Shown here in pieces: positions 18,671-26,879 of a stretch of 64,000 nucleotides of DNA. The position numbers were made by a program, and so were the translations under genes. Each line of letters begins with the position of its first letter. Position 1 is the stretch's first letter. A model generated the notes under the pieces. It made no database searches, was not told where the DNA came from, and worked only from the letters and a program-made list of their open reading frames with translations. Source of the DNA: Rhodococcus sp. UNC23MFCrub1.1 (GTDB taxonomy: Bacteria; Actinomycetota; Actinomycetes; Mycobacteriales; Mycobacteriaceae); NCBI RefSeq assembly GCF_000686025.1, contig NZ_JMLQ01000003.1:1-64000 (forward strand). The letters run 5' to 3'.

Positions 18671-20022
18671 GTGTTCGCATCGTCACCAACGCCTACATCG
18701 CACCCGTGGTCGGTGCCGAGATCCCGCACGGGTACATCGTCGTCGACGGGCCGCTCGTGACCGCGATCGGCGCGGGTCCCGCGCCGATCGTTCCCGGCGC
18801 CGAGATCATCGACGCGCGTGGCGGACTGGTCACGCCCGGTCTGGTCAATGCCCATCACCACCTGTACCAGTGGGCGTCGCAGGGACTGGCGAAGGACAGC
18901 ACCCTCTTCGAGTGGCTCGTGACCCTCTACCGGCCCTGGGCGAAGATGGACGCCGAGGTGGTCGGCGGGGCCGCGCTGGCGGGGCTCGGCTGGCTCGCGA
19001 AGTCCGGGTGCACCACCAGCACCGATCACCACTACATCTTCCCGAAGGGACGGGGCGATCTGTTCGCCGCCGAGATCGACGCGGCGGCGCGGATCGGAGT
19101 GCGCTTCCACCCCTGCCGCGGGTCGATGGACCGGGGCGTGTCGGACGGCGGGCTCCCGCCCGACGAGGTCGTGGAGAAGCTCGACGACATCCTGACCGCC
19201 ACCGCGGACGCGATCGACACGCACCACGACGCGTCGTTCGGGTCGATGCTGCGCATTGCCGTGGCGCCGTGCTCCCCGTTCTCGATCAGCAAGGATCTGC
19301 TCGTCGAATCGGCGAGCCTCGCCCGATCGAAAGATGTTCGGCTGCACACACATCTGTCCGAGACGGTGGACGAGGAAGAGCATTGCCTCGCGCAGATGGG
19401 CTGCACCCCCGTGCAGTACATGGAACAGGTGGGGTGGCTCGGTGACGACGTGTGGTTCGCCCACGCCGTCCACCTGCACGACTCCGACATCACCTCGCTC
19501 GCGGCAACGGGTACCGGCGTCGCGCACTGCCCCAGTTCGAACGCGCGACTCGGCGCGGGAATCGCCCGTGTCGCCGATCTGCTGCACGCCGGCGCGCCGG
19601 TCGGTCTCGGCGTGGACGGATCGGCGTCCGCCGAGATGGTCTCGCTCGCCGGGGAGATCCGTCAGGCCGTGTACATGCAGCGGGCACGCTACGGGCCGAC
19701 CGCGCTGAGTGCCCGCCAGGCTCTCGAAGCAGCGACACTCGGTGGCGCCACGGTCCTCGGCCGGCAGGACGAGATCGGGTCACTCGAGGTGGGCAAGCTC
19801 GCCGACCTCGCGATCTGGCGTACCGACGGCTTCTTCGCCGCGATAGACGATCCCGTCGTCGCGCTCGCGTACGGGCAGACGCCGCCACTGGGCCACCTCA
19901 TGGTCGGCGGTCGGACGATCGTGGAGGACGACACGCTGATCAGCGTGTCGCAGGACGAGGCGGCGGCGGCGGGAGCGAACGCACATCGTCGTCTCATGGC
20001 TCTCGCGAAGGACGTCCTGTGA
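18667..20022 (+). CDS. 8-oxoguanine/guanine deaminase-type amidohydrolase
   Basis: A 451-residue metal-dependent amidohydrolase. The N-terminal metal site is NAHHHLYQW, further metal ligands are in HTHLSE and HAVHLHDSD, and the catalytic aspartate region is LGVDGSAS. It is closest to the 8-oxoguanine deaminase / hydroxyatrazine hydrolase branch as I recognise it. Guanine deaminase is the other candidate. Embedding in the xanthine dehydrogenase operon, with 4-bp overlaps on both sides, fits conversion of an aminopurine to (uric acid or) xanthine. The frame is open far upstream, but ATG 18667 gives the right N-terminus. Confidence 0.85.
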   Translation: MSVRIVTNAYIAPVVGAEIPHGYIVVDGPLVTAIGAGPAPIVPGAEIIDARGGLVTPGLVNAHHHLYQWASQGLAKDSTLFEWLVTLYRPWAKMDAEVVGGAALAGLGWLAKSGCTTSTDHHYIFPKGRGDLFAAEIDAAARIGVRFHPCRGSMDRGVSDGGLPPDEVVEKLDDILTATADAIDTHHDASFGSMLRIAVAPCSPFSISKDLLVESASLARSKDVRLHTHLSETVDEEEHCLAQMGCTPVQYMEQVGWLGDDVWFAHAVHLHDSDITSLAATGTGVAHCPSSNARLGAGIARVADLLHAGAPVGLGVDGSASAEMVSLAGEIRQAVYMQRARYGPTALSARQALEAATLGGATVLGRQDEIGSLEVGKLADLAIWRTDGFFAAIDDPVVALAYGQTPPLGHLMVGGRTIVEDDTLISVSQDEAAAAGANAHRRLMALAKDVL

Positions 20023-22355
20023 GCGCCCCCGGACGGACGCGCCCCGGCGCCTTCCCCGCACCCGTGGTCGCACCGGGCCTCGGACGCGTGGGAGACAGTC
20101 CGCTCCGCCCCGACGGGACCCTGAAGGTCAAGGGAGAGTTCGCGTACTCGTCCGATCTGTTCATCGACGGCATGCTGCACGGCGCCACCCTGCGGAGTCC
20201 GCATCCCCGCGCGCGCATCGTGTCCGTGGACATCTCGGCGGCGCTCGCCCTCCCCGGCGTGGAGGCCGTGCTCACCCACGAGGACGTGCCGGGACGCCCG
20301 TGTTTCGGCCTCGACGGCACATGGGACCAGCCTGTCCTCGCCTTCGGCGAGGTGCGTCACGAAGGCGAGCCGATCGTGCTCGTCGCGGCGGATCACCCCG
20401 AGACCGCGCGCCGGGCGATGGAACGGATCGAGGTGGTCTACGAGGTGCTCGAGCCACTGTGCGACGCCCGCCGTGCCGCACTGGATCCGACCTACCCGAA
20501 GGTGCAGGAGCGCGGCGGAATCGCACGACACCAACCGGTGCGCGTCGGCGACGTGGCCTCTGCGCGCGTGCGGTCCGACGTGATCGTCAGCAGCGACTTC
20601 TCGGTCGGCATCCAGGACCAGGCCTTCCTCGGACCCGAATCGGGTCTCGCGGTTCCCGGCGACGACGGCGGGGTGGACCTGTACGTCGCGACGCAATGGA
20701 TGCACAACGACCTCGAACAGATCGGGCCGTGCCTCGGACTGCCGAAGGAGAAGATCAGGATGACGCTCTCCGGCGTCGGGGGAGCGTTCGGCGGGCGCGA
20801 GGACCTGTCCATGCAGATCCACGCGGCCATGCTCGCGATGTACACGGGCAAGCCGGTCCGGATGGTCTACAACCGCTACGAGTCGTTCTTCGGGCATGTG
20901 CACCGGCACCCGGCGCAGATGCACTACGAGTACGGCGCCACGAGCGACGGCCGGCTGTTGTTCGCGGACGTCGAGATCATCCTCGACGGCGGCGCCTACA
21001 CGTCGGCCACGCTGAACGTCGTCGGCAACGCTGCGTCGCTGGGCGTGGGACCGTACGTGATCCCGAACATCGAGATAGACGCGTACGGCGTCTACACGAA
21101 CAACCCGCCGTGCGGCGCGATGCGCGGATTCGGCGCGGTGCAGGCATGTTTCGCGTACGAGTCGATGATGGACCAGCTCGCCGAGGCGTGCGGTCTGAGC
21201 CCGGTCGAGGTCCGCCGCGTCAATGCCGTCGCTCAGGGTTCGCTCCTCGCCACCGGTCAGGTGATCGAGGCTCCCGCGCCCCTCGCCGAGATGCTCCTCC
21301 GGGCCGAGGCGATGCCCATGCCCGCGCCACTGGACACCTCCGACATCCGCAATCTTCCCGGAGGCGCGTCGCAGACCACGCACGGTGAGGGCGTCGTGCG
21401 GGGAGTCGGCTACGGCGTGGGACTCAAGAACATCTGCTTCTCCGAGAACTACGACGACTACTCGACGGCGCGGGTCCGACTCGAGGTCATCGGCGGCGAG
21501 GTCACCGCTCTGGTGCACACGGCCGCCGCCGAGGTGGGCCAGGGCCTGGTGACACTCGAGGCGCAGATCGCCCGCACCGAGCTGGGGGTGTCGCGCGTGA
21601 CGATCCACCCGGCCGACACCACCGTCGGGAACTCGGGCTCGTCGTCCGCGTCCCGCCAGTCCTACATGACCGGCGGCGCGGTGAAGGCCGCGTGCGAGGC
21701 GGTCCGGGAGGCCGTGTTCGTCCTCGCCGGACTGCATCTCGGTCGCGCCGCGACGGACCTGACTCTGGACGGCGGCAAGGTCGTCTCACGCACCGACGGC
21801 GTCCTGGCCACGATCGAGGACGTTCTCGGCGACCGAGTGGTCGAGCAGACCCGCGAGTTCCACCACCGTCCCACCACCGGCATGGATCCGGTGACCGGGC
21901 AGGGTGCGAGCCACACCCAGCTCGCGCTGTGCGTGCACCGCGCGGTGGTCGACGTCGACGTCGAGCTCGGTCTGGTGAAGGTGGTCGAGATGGCCGCCGT
22001 CCAGGACGTCGGCAAGATCCTCAACCGGCTCTCCCTCGAGGGGCAGATCCACGGCGGATCGGCTCAGGGACTGGGCCTCGCCCTGATGGAGGAGATCGTC
22101 GTCGTGGACGGGCTGGTGAAGAACCCGTCGTTCACCGACTACCTCATCCCCACCATCCTCGACATGCCGCCGATGAAGCTCGACATCCTGGAGAACCCGG
22201 ACCCGCTGGCGCCGTACGGCCTTCGCGGCGCCGGCGAGCCTCCGACCCTGTCCTCCACCCCCGCAGTCGTCGCTGCCGTTCGCGACGCCACCGGTCTCGC
22301 CCTCACACGAGTACCGATACGACCCGAACACATCACGGACCCGGGAAGGCCCTGA
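20019..22355 (+). CDS. Xanthine dehydrogenase molybdopterin-binding subunit
   Basis: A 778-residue large subunit that holds the molybdenum cofactor and oxidises hypoxanthine and xanthine to urate. Visible motifs are GVGGAFGGRED (cofactor dithiolene binding), CGAMRGFGAVQ, EVGQGL, SSASRQSYMTGGAV and the C-terminal GAGEPP carrying the proposed catalytic glutamate. GTG 20019 overlaps the deaminase stop by 4 bp; the longer upstream frame lies inside the deaminase gene and is rejected. Permease follows after 4 bp. Confidence 0.93.
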   Translation: MSAPGRTRPGAFPAPVVAPGLGRVGDSPLRPDGTLKVKGEFAYSSDLFIDGMLHGATLRSPHPRARIVSVDISAALALPGVEAVLTHEDVPGRPCFGLDGTWDQPVLAFGEVRHEGEPIVLVAADHPETARRAMERIEVVYEVLEPLCDARRAALDPTYPKVQERGGIARHQPVRVGDVASARVRSDVIVSSDFSVGIQDQAFLGPESGLAVPGDDGGVDLYVATQWMHNDLEQIGPCLGLPKEKIRMTLSGVGGAFGGREDLSMQIHAAMLAMYTGKPVRMVYNRYESFFGHVHRHPAQMHYEYGATSDGRLLFADVEIILDGGAYTSATLNVVGNAASLGVGPYVIPNIEIDAYGVYTNNPPCGAMRGFGAVQACFAYESMMDQLAEACGLSPVEVRRVNAVAQGSLLATGQVIEAPAPLAEMLLRAEAMPMPAPLDTSDIRNLPGGASQTTHGEGVVRGVGYGVGLKNICFSENYDDYSTARVRLEVIGGEVTALVHTAAAEVGQGLVTLEAQIARTELGVSRVTIHPADTTVGNSGSSSASRQSYMTGGAVKAACEAVREAVFVLAGLHLGRAATDLTLDGGKVVSRTDGVLATIEDVLGDRVVEQTREFHHRPTTGMDPVTGQGASHTQLALCVHRAVVDVDVELGLVKVVEMAAVQDVGKILNRLSLEGQIHGGSAQGLGLALMEEIVVVDGLVKNPSFTDYLIPTILDMPPMKLDILENPDPLAPYGLRGAGEPPTLSSTPAVVAAVRDATGLALTRVPIRPEHITDPGRP

Positions 22356-22359
22356 CCTC

Positions 22360-23802
22360 ATGACGAAACTCGATCCCGCGACGACGGTGGGCAGCGGCGG
22401 ACGCCGCTCCCGACTCGACACCTTCTTCTCCATCACGATGCGCGGCTCCACGATCACCCGTGAGATCCGCGGCGGCATCACGACGTTCGTCGCGATGGCC
22501 TACCTGATCGTGCTGATCCCGCTCATCATCGGCGACGCGCAGGACGTCACCGGTGCGACCCTCGACCCGGCACAGTTGAGCACCATGGTCGCGCTGTCGG
22601 CGGGGCTGACGACCGTGCTGATGGGCGTGGTGGGCAATGCGCCGCTCGCCATGGCGGCAGGGCTGGGAGTGACGCCGATCGTGGTGTTCCAGGCCGCGCC
22701 GTTCATGACCTGGCCCCAGGCCATGGGTCTCGTCGTCCTCGAAGGTGTCATCATCGTCGTCCTCGCGCTGACCGGTGTCCGCCAACTCATCATGGACGCG
22801 ATCCCGCGCGTGCTGAAGCAGGCCATCGGAGTGGGCATCGGAGCGTTCATCGCTCTCATCGGTCTCGTCGACGCCGGGTTCGTCGGTTACGGCGACAACG
22901 CCTCCACCGCAGTCACACTCGGTATCTTCGGCAAGCTCGCAGGCTGGCCGGTCCTCGTGTTCTGCGTCGGCCTCGTGGTCATGATGGTGCTGTTCGTCCG
23001 GCGCGTCCCCGGTGCGATGCTCATCGGCATCTTCGTCGCTACCAACCTCGCCATCGTGCTGAACTCCGTGGTCGACATCGACCCACGCGCATGGGGTCCC
23101 GTGGTGCCCTCGGTACCCGATTCCATCGTCGCCACACCGCGATTCGACCTGCTGTTCGAGGTGGACGTGTTCGGCGGCTTCGCCCGCGCCGGCGTCGTCA
23201 CCGCGTCGGTCGTGTTGTTCACGCTGGTGCTCTCGGGCTTCTTCGACGCCATGGGAACCATCCTCGGAGTGGGCGAGGAAGCCGGTCTCGTCGACAAGCA
23301 GGGCCGGCTGCCCGGACTGAGCCGTATCCTCACCGTCGACGGCATCGGCGCCATCCTCGGCGGCGCGATCAACGGATCCGCCAACACCGCGGTGGTCGAA
23401 TCGGCCGCCGGAGTCGCGGAGGGTGCTCGCACGGGACTGGCCAGCGTGGTCACCGGTGGACTGCTCACCAGCCTCATCTTCTTCACACCACTCGCCGGCG
23501 TCGTCCCGGTCGGCGCGGCCGCTCCCGCGCTGGTACTCGTCGGCGCGTTGATGATGACCCACGTCCGCAAGATCGACTGGGAGGACACCGAGATCGCGAT
23601 CCCGGCCTTCCTGACCATCGTGCTCATGCCCTTCACGTACTCGATCACGGTCGGTGTGGCGGCAGGGGTGTTGTCCTACACGATCATCCGCCTGGCCAAG
23701 GGAAAGGTGCGGCAGACGCACTGGCTGCTGTACGTCATGAGCGCGGTGTTCGTCGTGTACTTCGCACTGCACCCCATCGAGGAAGCGCTGGGCATCTCCT
23801 GA
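22360..23802 (+). CDS. NCS2/AzgA-type purine permease
   Basis: A 480-residue transporter with about 12-13 predicted helices. The N-terminal EIRGGITTFVAMAYLIVLIP and the VVESAAGVAEGARTGLAS segment are typical of the AzgA branch, whose characterised members import hypoxanthine, guanine or adenine by proton symport. Position inside the xanthine dehydrogenase operon supports purine uptake. The stop shares one base with the start of the xdhC-like gene. Confidence 0.9.
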   Translation: MTKLDPATTVGSGGRRSRLDTFFSITMRGSTITREIRGGITTFVAMAYLIVLIPLIIGDAQDVTGATLDPAQLSTMVALSAGLTTVLMGVVGNAPLAMAAGLGVTPIVVFQAAPFMTWPQAMGLVVLEGVIIVVLALTGVRQLIMDAIPRVLKQAIGVGIGAFIALIGLVDAGFVGYGDNASTAVTLGIFGKLAGWPVLVFCVGLVVMMVLFVRRVPGAMLIGIFVATNLAIVLNSVVDIDPRAWGPVVPSVPDSIVATPRFDLLFEVDVFGGFARAGVVTASVVLFTLVLSGFFDAMGTILGVGEEAGLVDKQGRLPGLSRILTVDGIGAILGGAINGSANTAVVESAAGVAEGARTGLASVVTGGLLTSLIFFTPLAGVVPVGAAAPALVLVGALMMTHVRKIDWEDTEIAIPAFLTIVLMPFTYSITVGVAAGVLSYTIIRLAKGKVRQTHWLLYVMSAVFVVYFALHPIEEALGIS

Positions 23803-24875
23803 TGCGGGACATCGCGGACCGGTTGATGGCCTGGCACGACGCGGGACTGGCGTACGCCGTCGCGACCGTCGTCGCCGTCTCGGGCAGCGCGCCCCGGTCA
23901 CCCGGTGCCGCGATGGCCGTCGCCTCCGACGGACAGGTGGTGGGCAGCGTGTCGGGCGGCTGCGTCGAGGGTGCCGTCTACGCGCTCTGCGAGGAGGTCC
24001 TGGAGACCGGCGTCGCGGTCCGCCGGAGTTTCGGCTACAGCGACGACGACGCGTTCGCCGTCGGTCTCACCTGCGGGGGCGAGATCGAGGTGTTCGTCTC
24101 GCCGGCGCCCGACCCCGCGGTCCTGCGGTCGTTCGACGGCGCCGTCGCCACCGTTCAGCTCCTCGACTCCGTCGGCACGGTCCTGGCCGTGCGGCCGGAC
24201 CGGCACGTCGGATCGACCGGCTTCGCCGACATCGACCGCATCGCGGTCGACGAGGCCCGCGCCATGCTGGACACCGGGTCCACCGGAATCCGTTCCGTTC
24301 GTTGCCGACCCGGTGTGGAGATGTTCGTCGCGTCGTATGCCGAGCCGCCGCGACTGCTCGTCTTCGGTGCCATCGATCATGCCGGCGCTCTGGCCCGGCT
24401 CGGTACCTTCCTCGGCTACCGCGTGACGGTGTGCGACGCGCGCCCGGTGTTCGCCACACGGGCACGGTTTCCGGACGCCGACGAGGTGATCGCCGAATGG
24501 CCGCACTCCTATCTCGCGCGCACCGAGGTCGACGCGCGCACGGTGGTGTGCGTCCTGACCCACGACGCGAAGTTCGACGTGCCGCTGCTCGAGGTCGCGC
24601 TCAGGTTGCCGGTGGCGTTCGTCGGGGCGATGGGATCGAGGCGGACCCACCGTGACCGGCTGGCACGGCTGCGCGAGGTGGGGATGACCGAGACCGAACT
24701 GTCTCGACTGCGGTCACCCGTCGGCCTCGACCTGGGTGCGAGTACACCCGAGGAGACCGCGGTGGCCATCGCGGCGGAGTTCGTGGCAGCGCGGCGCGGC
24801 GGCAGTGGCATGTCCCTGACACTCGGGGACGGCCCGATCCACCACGCGACCGTGCCCGACCGTCGTCAGGCGTAG
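23802..24875 (+). CDS. XdhC/CoxI family protein (molybdenum cofactor insertion factor)
   Basis: A 357-residue XdhC family protein. The N-terminal CoxI-type domain has VSGSAPRSPGAAMAV and GSVSGGCVEGAV; the C-terminal Rossmann-like XdhC domain has LVFGAIDHAGALARLG and VGAMGSRRTHRDRL. Characterised XdhC proteins bind the sulphurated molybdenum cofactor and deliver it to xanthine dehydrogenase. ATG 23802 overlaps the permease stop by one base, giving six co-oriented genes. The TAG stop (24873-24875) lies inside the left 50-bp inverted repeat of the neighbouring element. Confidence 0.93.
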   Translation: MRDIADRLMAWHDAGLAYAVATVVAVSGSAPRSPGAAMAVASDGQVVGSVSGGCVEGAVYALCEEVLETGVAVRRSFGYSDDDAFAVGLTCGGEIEVFVSPAPDPAVLRSFDGAVATVQLLDSVGTVLAVRPDRHVGSTGFADIDRIAVDEARAMLDTGSTGIRSVRCRPGVEMFVASYAEPPRLLVFGAIDHAGALARLGTFLGYRVTVCDARPVFATRARFPDADEVIAEWPHSYLARTEVDARTVVCVLTHDAKFDVPLLEVALRLPVAFVGAMGSRRTHRDRLARLREVGMTETELSRLRSPVGLDLGASTPEETAVAIAAEFVAARRGGSGMSLTLGDGPIHHATVPDRRQA

Positions 24876-24921
24876 CCGAGTTGTGTGCAGTGATCCGCGG
24901 TGGGCGCGGATCACTGCACAC
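24872..24921 (+). repeat. Left 50-bp inverted repeat with perfect 18-bp hairpin
   Basis: Identical over all 50 bases to the reverse complement of 25808-25857. Inside it, 24882-24899 pairs perfectly with 24905-24922 (18-bp stem, arm TGTGTGCAGTGATCCGCG) around a GTGGG loop. It supplies the TAG stop of the xdhC-like gene (24873-24875) and contains an in-frame GTG (24883) that could be a longer start for the nuclease-like gene. No T-tract follows on either side. Confidence 0.97.
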
Positions 24922-24966
24922 AGGCGGACCGGGAACGACCGTGCCGCCCTGCGCGTCGAACCACTC

Positions 24967-25818
24967 GTGATCGACAGACTGCTCGCGGCTCAGGACGGCG
25001 TGGTCACGTCCGCACACGCTCGAGCTGCCGGCCTGAGCTCGGACGCTCTCGAACGACGAGTCCGCTCGGGACGGTGGCGACGGGTGAGTCCCGGCGTGTA
25101 CGTCGCCCTCGACCGACCGTTCACCGACACAGCGCGGGTGCGGTGCGCAGTGTGGTCGACCACCAGCGGAGTGCTCACCGGGACGAGCGCCGCGTTCTGG
25201 TTGGGCCTGACGACGCATCTCTCGCCGCTGGTCGAGGTCACCGTTCCGCTCACCGCGTCGGGACGCCCCGCGCCGGGGGTTCGGTTGCGCCGCCGCACTC
25301 TCGATGCGGCAGACATCGTCGAGGTCCGCCGTGTCCGCGTCTCCGGTCTGGCGCTGACGGTGCTCGAGGCATCCGTCGTTCTCGGCCAGGAGGTCATGGA
25401 CCGGCAGCTGCAGCGGCACGCGACTCTTCTGGGCCTACGGCGGGCGCAGGACCGCAATCGCGGACGACACGGCAGCACGGAAGCAGAGCGGTTGTTGCGG
25501 GCGGCCGAGTCCGGCGCTCGATCGGAGGCGGAGCGACTCGTTGTTCGCCTGCTCACCGTATCCGGGCTCCGCGGGTGGGTGGTGAACCATCCGTTCGGCG
25601 GGTACGTGCTCGACATCGCGTTCCCGTTGCAGCGCTTGGCGATCGAGATCGACAGGTGGGCATTCCACTCCGACAGCGCGGCCTTCCACCGTGACCGTAT
25701 CCGGCAGAACGTGCTGAGCGCGTCGTGGACGGTGCTGCGCTACACCTGGCGCGACCTGACCGAGCGTCCCGGCGACGTGATCGCGGAGATCCGCGCGTTC
25801 GTCGATCGTGTGCAGTGA
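24967..25818 (+). CDS. AbiEi-type winged-helix / DUF559 nuclease-like protein
   Basis: A 283-residue protein. Residues 1-50 form an AbiEi_4-like N-terminal domain (LAAQDGVVTSAHARAAGL ... GRWRRVSPGVYVAL). The C-terminus is a DUF559/Vsr-like PD-(D/E)XK nuclease fold with E187/E189 (SEAER), D216 (VLDIAF), E227 and D229 (AIEIDRW) and H234 (FHS), so the active site looks intact. There is no AbiEii toxin partner next to it, so a conventional type IV toxin-antitoxin role is unlikely. GTG 24967 is preferred because it starts just before the AbiEi motif, but no good ribosome-binding site is visible, and the frame is open back to GTG 24883 inside the left hairpin. The stop lies inside the right repeat. 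Function unknown. Confidence 0.8.
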   Translation: MIDRLLAAQDGVVTSAHARAAGLSSDALERRVRSGRWRRVSPGVYVALDRPFTDTARVRCAVWSTTSGVLTGTSAAFWLGLTTHLSPLVEVTVPLTASGRPAPGVRLRRRTLDAADIVEVRRVRVSGLALTVLEASVVLGQEVMDRQLQRHATLLGLRRAQDRNRGRHGSTEAERLLRAAESGARSEAERLVVRLLTVSGLRGWVVNHPFGGYVLDIAFPLQRLAIEIDRWAFHSDSAAFHRDRIRQNVLSASWTVLRYTWRDLTERPGDVIAEIRAFVDRVQ

Positions 25819-25857
25819 TCCGCGCCCACCGCGGATCACTGCACACAACTCGGCTAC
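25808..25857 (-). repeat. Right 50-bp inverted repeat with 17-bp hairpin
   Basis: The exact reverse complement of 24872-24921. Its hairpin pairs 25808-25824 with 25830-25846 around a CCCAC loop. It contains the last sense codons and TGA stop of the nuclease-like gene (25816-25818) and, on the other strand, the TAG stop of the allantoicase gene (CTA at 25854-25856). Confidence 0.97.
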
Positions 25858-26879
25858 TCGGTGGGACGCGAGGACGACCAGCGTTCGCGGGCCGCGGTGG
25901 CCGAGGCGTCGTCGAGCTCACCGAACAGCCGCAGCCGCGACAGTCCGCCGTCCGGGTAGACGTCCAGACGCAGGTGCGTCGCGGCAGGCGAGGTATCCAG
26001 GGCGAACCGGTGCCGTGTGTCCGGAGCGACGGCCGTTCGCGGTAGCAGTTCGTGCCACGCGCCCTCGTCGTGGACGTCGGCGGTGCGCGCGTCCACGGTG
26101 GTGACACGGACCCACCCGGGGGCATTACCGACGTAGTAGCTCGTGTCCACCTCGAGGTGGCGGGGAACGCCGGCGGCCGCCATCGCGAACACCGCGAAGT
26201 CGTTGCCTCCGTGTCGTCGTCGCGCGTTCTCCCAGCCCTCACCCATGTTGCGGGCGCGGCCCGGCATGATGATGTTGGCCGGCGAGGAGTAGAACGCGTC
26301 GGAGCACTCCGTCAGGACAGCGCCGTTCTCCGCGGCGAGCAGGTCGACCGTCCCCGTCAGGAACCTCGGGTCCGGGACCACCTCGCCGTGCACCCGGAGT
26401 CGGGCCACGCCCCCGTCGGGAAAGATGTTGAGGCGCACATGTGTCCACCGGTGATGATCGTCGACGCTGTAGGCGTTCGCGGTGCCGCCGAGTGCCGGCG
26501 ATCTCTCGACGAGGGTGTGCCAGTCGGCCTTCTCCAGCTCCTCGCTCGACGGGTGGCCCTCGACGCAGGCTCCGTCGACGGACACGAACGGCGGGTAGTT
26601 GCCGAGGAAGTGTGCCGTGTCGACGATGACGCCGTGCACGATGCCGGCGGCACCGAGTCGAACGATCGCCCAGTCGTGTCCGTCGTCCCGGCGGCGACGG
26701 GTCTCCCACCCGTCGTAGACCTTGCCCTTGTGCCCGAAGTCGTGGGGATCGAAGAACGGGGGTTCCGGCCGGATCAGGTTCTCCCGCTGGGCGAACAGTT
26801 CGTCGTTCGCCGCGCTGACGCTTCCTCCCAGGGCGCGGGAGGCGAGGTCGACATGGGCGGTGAACGCAGCGGTGGTCAT
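25854..26879 (-). CDS. alc: Allantoicase
   Basis: A 341-residue allantoicase, which splits allantoate into ureidoglycolate and urea. It has the two-repeat architecture of the family: segments FFDPHDFGHKGKVYDGWETR and RARNMGEGWENARRR mark the equivalent positions in the two halves, each followed by a VDTAHFLGNYPP / VDTSYYVGNAPG jelly-roll strand. It is the last gene of the six-gene leftward operon, overlapping the glycerate kinase gene by 4 bp. Its stop codon is within the right inverted repeat of the neighbouring element. Confidence 0.95.
   Translation of the reverse strand: MTTAAFTAHVDLASRALGGSVSAANDELFAQRENLIRPEPPFFDPHDFGHKGKVYDGWETRRRRDDGHDWAIVRLGAAGIVHGVIVDTAHFLGNYPPFVSVDGACVEGHPSSEELEKADWHTLVERSPALGGTANAYSVDDHHRWTHVRLNIFPDGGVARLRVHGEVVPDPRFLTGTVDLLAAENGAVLTECSDAFYSSPANIIMPGRARNMGEGWENARRRHGGNDFAVFAMAAAGVPRHLEVDTSYYVGNAPGWVRVTTVDARTADVHDEGAWHELLPRTAVAPDTRHRFALDTSPAATHLRLDVYPDGGLSRLRLFGELDDASATAARERWSSSRPTE

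Larger units (their letters stand above)
24872..25857 (+). mobile_element. Candidate compact mobile element: nuclease-like gene between perfect 50-bp inverted repeats
   Basis: A 986-bp unit bounded by two perfect 50-bp inverted repeats (24872-24921 and 25808-25857), each folding into a long hairpin, with one gene between them. It lies exactly between the convergent ends of the xanthine dehydrogenase operon and the allantoicase operon. No target-site duplication is visible outside the repeats. The gene product is not a known transposase family. The arrangement resembles REP-associated transposase modules, where one gene sits between inverted hairpins, but the enzyme fold is different. Mobility is inference; the repeat geometry is directly seen. 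Confidence 0.55.

Noticed and set aside
22333-23901. 522-codon minus-strand frame over the AzgA-type permease
   Set aside because: Composition dominated by His, Asp, Glu and Arg with no domain; antisense shadow of the permease gene.
24967-25818. Type IV toxin-antitoxin (AbiE) system
   Set aside because: Only the AbiEi-like N-terminal domain is present; no AbiEii nucleotidyltransferase toxin is encoded next to it, and the C-terminus is nuclease-like.
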